Shown: piece after piece, positions 22,679 to 26,286 of the stretch
How positions within the stretch are numbered: position 1 is the first letter of the stretch
Layout of the letters: every line of letters starts with the position of its first letter
Source of the DNA: CAIMZW01 sp037130455
GTDB lineage: Bacteria > Actinomycetota > Actinomycetes > Nanopelagicales > Nanopelagicaceae
Direction: 5' to 3'
DNA: 26,286 nucleotides
Assembly: GCA_037130455.1 (NCBI GenBank)
Contig: JBAXSZ010000021.1
Coordinates: 1-26,286 of the forward strand
Notes under the pieces: generated by a model
Told to the model about the DNA's origin: nothing
Database searches by the model: none
What the model saw: the letters and a program-made list of their open reading frames with translations, nothing else
Translations under genes and position numbers: made by a program

Positions 22679-24540
22679 TATTTTTCGTTCCTTCCATAGC
22701 CATATGGATCACTTGTGATAACTGGCGGAGTGTTGAAGTTTTCCAATGGAACTGGAAATGGCACGGTCCATTCCAAAGTTTTCGCTCCCCATGGATTCAT
22801 TGGAGCAATTGCCCCTTTACGCCAGGAGTGAATTACAGCCCAGAGTAGGAAGAGCATTCCAATCCCAACGGAGTAAGCACCGACGGTACTGATCATGTCT
22901 GAGTGTTTATACATGGCGGCAAAATCTGCAACTCGTCGAGGCTGTCCTTCAGCGCCGGCAATGAACATCCCCAAGAAGAGGATCTGGAAACCGATCTGCA
23001 CGAACCAAAATGCGACATAGCCTGCTTTTTCGTGAAGCATTCGCCCAGTCATCTTAGGGAACCAGTAGGCAAGACCAGCAATTGCGCCAGTCAAAGCCGC
23101 ACCCATTAACGTGTAATGGAAGTGTGCGGTTACATACATGGAACCGTGAAGGTAATTGTCTGCAGGAACATCGGAGAGATAAACCCCCGTTACGCCACCG
23201 ATAAGCATGTTCCAGAGGAATGCATAAACTGAAAGCATTGGCAGCTTCATCCAAGGTTTGCCTCGCCACAGCGTCCCTAAAATAACCAGGAAGATTAAGC
23301 CGGTAGGGATTGAAATCATTTCGGTGGTGATCATGAAAGGTCCATTGAGCATCGGCAACCAACCCGACATATACATGTGGTGGGCCCAGACCAGAATGGA
23401 GAGCCCAGCAATACCCGAAAAACCTAAAATTGCCGCGTTATAGGAGAAGAGTGGCTTTCGAACGAATACTGGAACGATCTCCATCAAGACCGCAACTCCA
23501 GGCAACAAGATGACGTAGACCTCAGGATGGCCCATGATCCAGAAGAGGTGGGCGTAAAGCCAACCGCTTCCCCCGAATTGAGCATCAAAGTAGGTCGTAC
23601 CAACAGTCCGGTCCAGAGCAGTCATAATCATTGAAACCATGAATGTAGGGAAAGCCGGGATAGCAAGTGCGACCGAAATGGTTGCGCCAATAACGAAAAT
23701 CGGCACTCGATTCCACTTCATTCCTTTTGCTCGCATGGTGACAACCGTGGCGGTGATATTTGCGCCAGCGACGGCCGTTGAGACGGCGAAAATAATAATT
23801 GTTGCGACAAAGGCATTCATTCCAGGGCCGGCTTGAACACTGAGTGGTGCGTATGCAGTCCAACCGGTAGGAATTCCACCTAAGAACCAAGCGCTACACA
23901 AAACAGGAATTGCGGTGAAAAGAACCCACCACGAAAGCGCATTTAACCGAGGGAAGGCCATGTCGCGAGCGCCAATCATGATTGGCAGAATGAAGTTTCC
24001 AAATGGACCTGTAGAAACCACGATCATTGCAACAATCATGGTGATGCCGTGGAGTCCAACGAGGGAATTGTAAATTGCCGGAGTAACCAATTTTGAACCA
24101 GGCATGGCCAGATTTGTTCGGATCATCATGGCTAATGTTCCGCCAACCCCAAGCATGGCCATAACACCAACTAAGTATTGAATACCAACAACTTTATGAT
24201 CGGTGCAATATCGGAAATAGCGAGAGATACCTTGACCTTCTCCGGCGAGGAAAAGTTGTTCCTCATCCGTGAGGTCTTTACCGATCAACCAACGAAATGG
24301 ACCAATGAAGGCACCAATTCCAACCAAGAAGCCCACGCTCCACGCAAACATGGAAACAAGCAACACCCGATTATCGTTTTGAGGAACAGTCATGTCTTCA
24401 CCAGAGCGGAGCCAGTAATAAACAACAACTGCGAAAATCGCTCCGACGACTGTGCCGGTGCCCATGTTGAGTTTAGTGATCAGGCTCTTCGATGGGTTTG
24501 GGATCGCATGTGATCCGACTTGATGATCCAATGTTGTCAT
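22678..24540 (-). CDS. ctaD: Heme-copper oxidase subunit I with N-terminal extension
   Basis: 620 aa, longer than the roughly 530-560 aa typical of this subunit. It reduces oxygen at the heme a3-CuB centre and pumps protons. Ligands: H164 in GLHGITM, H338 and cross-linked Y342 in GHPEVY, H387-H388 in AHHMY, H473 and H475 in AHFHYT. The D-channel entry D193 in IGARDMAFPR and E340 are present. The K-channel lysine is absent: family I-P-T-G-I-K reads I-P-T-G-L-I (411-416), while a glutamate (E407) lies nearby in TTEM. The first 110 residues add two extra hydrophobic segments (about 28-45 and 59-80). ATG 24540 is preferred because AAGGAGGT (24556-24549) stands eight bases upstream and it overlaps the subunit II stop as ATGA. 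Confidence 0.94.
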   Translation of the reverse strand: MTTLDHQVGSHAIPNPSKSLITKLNMGTGTVVGAIFAVVVYYWLRSGEDMTVPQNDNRVLLVSMFAWSVGFLVGIGAFIGPFRWLIGKDLTDEEQLFLAGEGQGISRYFRYCTDHKVVGIQYLVGVMAMLGVGGTLAMMIRTNLAMPGSKLVTPAIYNSLVGLHGITMIVAMIVVSTGPFGNFILPIMIGARDMAFPRLNALSWWVLFTAIPVLCSAWFLGGIPTGWTAYAPLSVQAGPGMNAFVATIIIFAVSTAVAGANITATVVTMRAKGMKWNRVPIFVIGATISVALAIPAFPTFMVSMIMTALDRTVGTTYFDAQFGGSGWLYAHLFWIMGHPEVYVILLPGVAVLMEIVPVFVRKPLFSYNAAILGFSGIAGLSILVWAHHMYMSGWLPMLNGPFMITTEMISIPTGLIFLVILGTLWRGKPWMKLPMLSVYAFLWNMLIGGVTGVYLSDVPADNYLHGSMYVTAHFHYTLMGAALTGAIAGLAYWFPKMTGRMLHEKAGYVAFWFVQIGFQILFLGMFIAGAEGQPRRVADFAAMYKHSDMISTVGAYSVGIGMLFLLWAVIHSWRKGAIAPMNPWGAKTLEWTVPFPVPLENFNTPPVITSDPYGYGRNEK

Positions 24541-25343
24541 GCGGAATGACCTCCTTGTGCGGTAACCCAATTATTGAAATCGTTAGTGGTCATTACATTT
24601 CCCGTGCTTTCCATGTAAGCGTGGTAAAGCCCGCACAGTTCGGCACATTTGATATCGAAGACGCCCAACTTTGTTGGCGTAGTTTCGGCGGTGGTCGTTT
24701 GTAATCGATTCGCATCCACTTTTACTCCAAGCTGGACTGGCCAGAAAGAGTGGTTAACATCGGCGGAAATGACTTTGAATTCGACTGGTCGGTTTACAGG
24801 TAAATTAAGCTCCGTACTGGAAAAACCTTGTGCTGGGTAATTAAAACTCCATACCCACTGCGAACCAGTTACTTCGACCACAATCGCTTGCTTGGCATCT
24901 GTGGCAGCTGCTTCGGCACCAACGTTTAGCTCAGTAATACCCCAGACGATTGCTAGAAGTGCAAACAAGCTCGTGACGATTGACCACACGACGACAACTG
25001 CGCCATTGGTTCGAATCCCGGGACCATCTTCTGGCGGGGTATCGCCTTTGTGGCGCTGCAAGAATGTGTAGGTGGCGATACCAAGTACCAAGCCACATAT
25101 CGGTGCAGATATGTATGTGAAAGCAACCATCAAATTCTCATTTGCTTTCATATCCGTACTCATAATTACTGGCATCCATTTTGGATAGGCATAGCCCCCC
25201 AAAATCACAAAAACGACGGTAAAGAAGAGACCTAGTCCGAAAGATTTTCGGACATCATCTCGTTCTAGGAATTTCGATACTTTCTGACCAGGCGTAGGTC
25301 CAAGAACCTCATTATCTTCATGCGCAAAATCGTGCTCACTCAT
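24537..25343 (-). CDS. ctaC: Heme-copper oxidase subunit II with CuA site
   Basis: 268 aa. The CuA ligands are complete: H198 in DVNHSFWPVQLG and C233, E235, C237, H241, M244 in CAELCGLYHAYM. The electron-entry aromatic motif GSQWVWSFNYP (160-170) is present. No cytochrome c domain follows, so this is an aa3-type rather than a caa3-type subunit. Three membrane segments are predicted (about 36-55, 70-95, 113-138) instead of the usual two; the last two match the canonical pair and the first is extra. No signal peptide or lipobox is seen. It overlaps the upstream cupredoxin gene and downstream ctaD in ATGA junctions. Electrons would come from a soluble donor such as cytochrome c or the neighbouring cupredoxin. 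Confidence 0.94.
   Translation of the reverse strand: MSEHDFAHEDNEVLGPTPGQKVSKFLERDDVRKSFGLGLFFTVVFVILGGYAYPKWMPVIMSTDMKANENLMVAFTYISAPICGLVLGIATYTFLQRHKGDTPPEDGPGIRTNGAVVVVWSIVTSLFALLAIVWGITELNVGAEAAATDAKQAIVVEVTGSQWVWSFNYPAQGFSSTELNLPVNRPVEFKVISADVNHSFWPVQLGVKVDANRLQTTTAETTPTKLGVFDIKCAELCGLYHAYMESTGNVMTTNDFNNWVTAQGGHSA
24549..24556 (-). promoter_or_regulatory. Strong Shine-Dalgarno of ctaD inside the end of ctaC
   Basis: AAGGAGGT on the minus strand, a perfect anti-16S match, lies eight bases before ATG 24540. It fixes the ctaD start and rules out an in-frame start 30 bases upstream. Confidence 0.85.
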
Positions 25344-26104
25344 GCGACGGTCACCTTTCCAGTCATATATCCAACTGCTCCCATTACCGCTCCAAACTTT
25401 CGATAGGTGCCGTCACCACATGGATATTCACAATTCCATACATATTCACCTTTGCCACCAGTGATAAAGGAGAATATGACGGTATGTCCTTTGAAATCAG
25501 TTCCGGCATCTTTTGTAGGAAGAAAATTATCTTTGTCATCAGTTGTCACTCTCAGAAGAGGAACGTTGACAAAAAGTGGATCTTGGGAAGATGTAGGCAA
25601 TCCGTGAAGTGTGAAGGTGTGTTGAACTTCATCTGCCGGAACTGATGAAACATCTTTTCCGTCGACATTGATAGTCCCGCCAACAGTTCCGATCACTTTT
25701 CCGAAGAAAGCGTTATTTAGTTCTTCACCGCTGTCATAAACGTGAAGGGTCATTGTCACTAATGTGTGTTGCGGTAAGACCAAGTGGCTAGATGGACCGT
25801 ACTGAACCCAATCTTTAGCATTGACCTTTGAACCATGCTCCTCAGCGGTAGCTTTATCTGGATACACGCCCAAAGTGACGGAAGCCTTGTGCAAATTTTG
25901 ACCATTGACGGTCACAGTATCTGCGGCCTTCGTCGCATAAAGTGGCTTCTGCGGATCGGCGCTTAACTGGTGAAGCCCAAATCCCACTGCCGCCACGACC
26001 ACTACGCCAACGAGAACAAAGGCAATTGCACCTGCTAACCCATTGCGTTTGGTTTCGGAATTGGCAGATGGCGAACCTGGCGCGGCTGTACTTGTACTGG
26101 TCAT
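25340..26104 (-). CDS. Membrane-anchored cupredoxin-like protein with C-x3-C motif, first gene of cox operon
   Basis: 254 aa. The N-terminus is cytoplasmic and low-complexity (1-20), followed by one membrane helix (about 22-47) and an external beta-rich domain. The C-terminal part has HTFTLHGL (162-169) and YVWNCEYPCGDGTYRKFG (221-238), then MGAVGYMTGKVTV. C225-x3-C229 recalls the CuA loop of subunit II, but the histidine and methionine of C-x3-C-x3-H-x2-M are not in place; M241 and M247 lie farther on. H162 or H167, C225 or C229, and a methionine could bind one copper. Cupredoxin-like proteins with this kind of ending occur near oxidases in actinobacteria and archaea, but I cannot name the family. 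The gene overlaps ctaC by 4 nt and has AAAGGT five bases before ATG 26104. Confidence 0.75.
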   Translation of the reverse strand: MTSTSTAAPGSPSANSETKRNGLAGAIAFVLVGVVVVAAVGFGLHQLSADPQKPLYATKAADTVTVNGQNLHKASVTLGVYPDKATAEEHGSKVNAKDWVQYGPSSHLVLPQHTLVTMTLHVYDSGEELNNAFFGKVIGTVGGTINVDGKDVSSVPADEVQHTFTLHGLPTSSQDPLFVNVPLLRVTTDDKDNFLPTKDAGTDFKGHTVIFSFITGGKGEYVWNCEYPCGDGTYRKFGAVMGAVGYMTGKVTVA

Positions 26105-26118
26105 CGGCGACCTTTCTT

Positions 26119-26136
26119 AATGTGATCTCAATGTGA
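26119..26136 (-). promoter_or_regulatory. PhoP/OmpR-type direct repeat before the cox operon
   Basis: On the minus strand TCACATT-GAGA-TCACATT is a perfect 7-bp direct repeat with a 4-bp spacer (11-bp period). OmpR-family response regulators bind such repeats; the published mycobacterial PhoP consensus is TCACAGC-N4-TCACAGC. It lies 14 bases upstream of the start codon, so it would fall in the mRNA leader or over the transcription start, more like a repressor site than an activator site. Confidence 0.5.
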
Positions 26137-26248
26137 CTTAAATCTCTCGCCGAGGATACTTCACAGGGTATCTTTAGGGAATACTCACCGCGCAATCGTT
26201 TGCAATTTTCTGATGAAACTAGGGCTAGTCCGCAAGGATGGGGGAATC
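26137..26248. promoter_or_regulatory. Divergent upstream region of the cox operon
   Basis: This stretch separates the cox operon from a possible rightward gene. ACTAG-GG-CTAGT (26218-26229) is a 12-bp perfect inverted repeat. On the minus strand TTGCAA and TATTCC (spacer 16) or TATCCT nearer the gene are weak promoter elements. Nothing stronger is visible. Confidence 0.25.
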
Positions 26249-26286
26249 GTGAAACTCAACCCTTTCTGGGACTTGGGCTTTGCGCT
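26249..26286 (+). CDS. Possible start of a rightward gene, cut by window edge
   Basis: A GTG at 26249 opens a frame that runs to the window edge and reads M-K-L-N-P-F-W-D-L-G-F-A. GGGGGA at 26240-26245 precedes it closely. Only 12 codons are visible, so no product can be named and the gene itself is unproven. Confidence 0.3.
   Translation, partial: MKLNPFWDLGFA

Noticed and set aside
24541..24570. Longer ctaD start 30 bases upstream of ATG 24540.
   Set aside because: A perfect Shine-Dalgarno sequence and an ATGA overlap with ctaC support ATG 24540; the extra ten residues are arginine-rich and have no family support.

Overview
The window looks like a chromosomal segment of a mid-GC actinobacterium (Actinomycetota). 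Evidence: cydA-cydB-cydD-cydC order with 4-nt overlaps, a DUF4012 protein and a BY-kinase in an exopolysaccharide locus, a DUF3224 protein, an aa3-type oxidase operon, and many genes whose -10 box lies six bases before the start codon (leaderless mRNAs). GC looks near 45-50% by eye, which would fit small planktonic freshwater lineages such as Nanopelagicales; that placement is a guess. I see no tRNA, rRNA, CRISPR array, insertion sequence or phage genes, and no gene-free stretch above 300 bases.

Region 1 (1-5551) is the edge of a surface-polysaccharide locus. It has the C-terminal part of a polyprenyl-phosphate sugar transferase (+), a strong bidirectional terminator, then on the minus strand an OmpA-domain secreted protein, a DUF4012 protein, a Wzz/BY-kinase with a tyrosine-rich tail, and a low-molecular-weight tyrosine phosphatase fused to an unknown domain. 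Kinase and phosphatase suggest tyrosine-phosphorylation control of polymer export.

Region 2 (5555-13718) is mixed metabolism and transport: glutamate dehydrogenase, an exported trypsin-fold protein with a broken catalytic triad, a divergent short GalU-type nucleotidyltransferase, DUF3224, two related MFS transporters flanking a GNAT acetyltransferase, and an NCS1 permease.

Region 3 (13719-20371) is the bd oxidase locus: cydA, cydB, cydD and cydC tightly coupled, then a lipoprotein SCO copper chaperone that probably has its own leaderless promoter.

Region 4 (20372-22075) is a hipB-hipA pair with a putative operator and a six-codon leaderless upstream ORF that ends on the hipB start codon.

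Region 5 (22079-26104, minus strand) is a four-gene heme-copper oxidase operon. It is transcribed as cupredoxin-like protein, subunit II, subunit I, subunit III, all overlapping by 1-4 nt. Subunit I has an N-terminal extension and lacks the K-channel lysine, subunit II has an extra membrane helix, and the first gene encodes an unusual anchored cupredoxin with a C-x3-C motif. This operon is the most promising unusual system here. A PhoP-like direct repeat sits just before it. SCO could supply copper to this oxidase, so regions 3 and 5 may be two branches of one respiratory chain.
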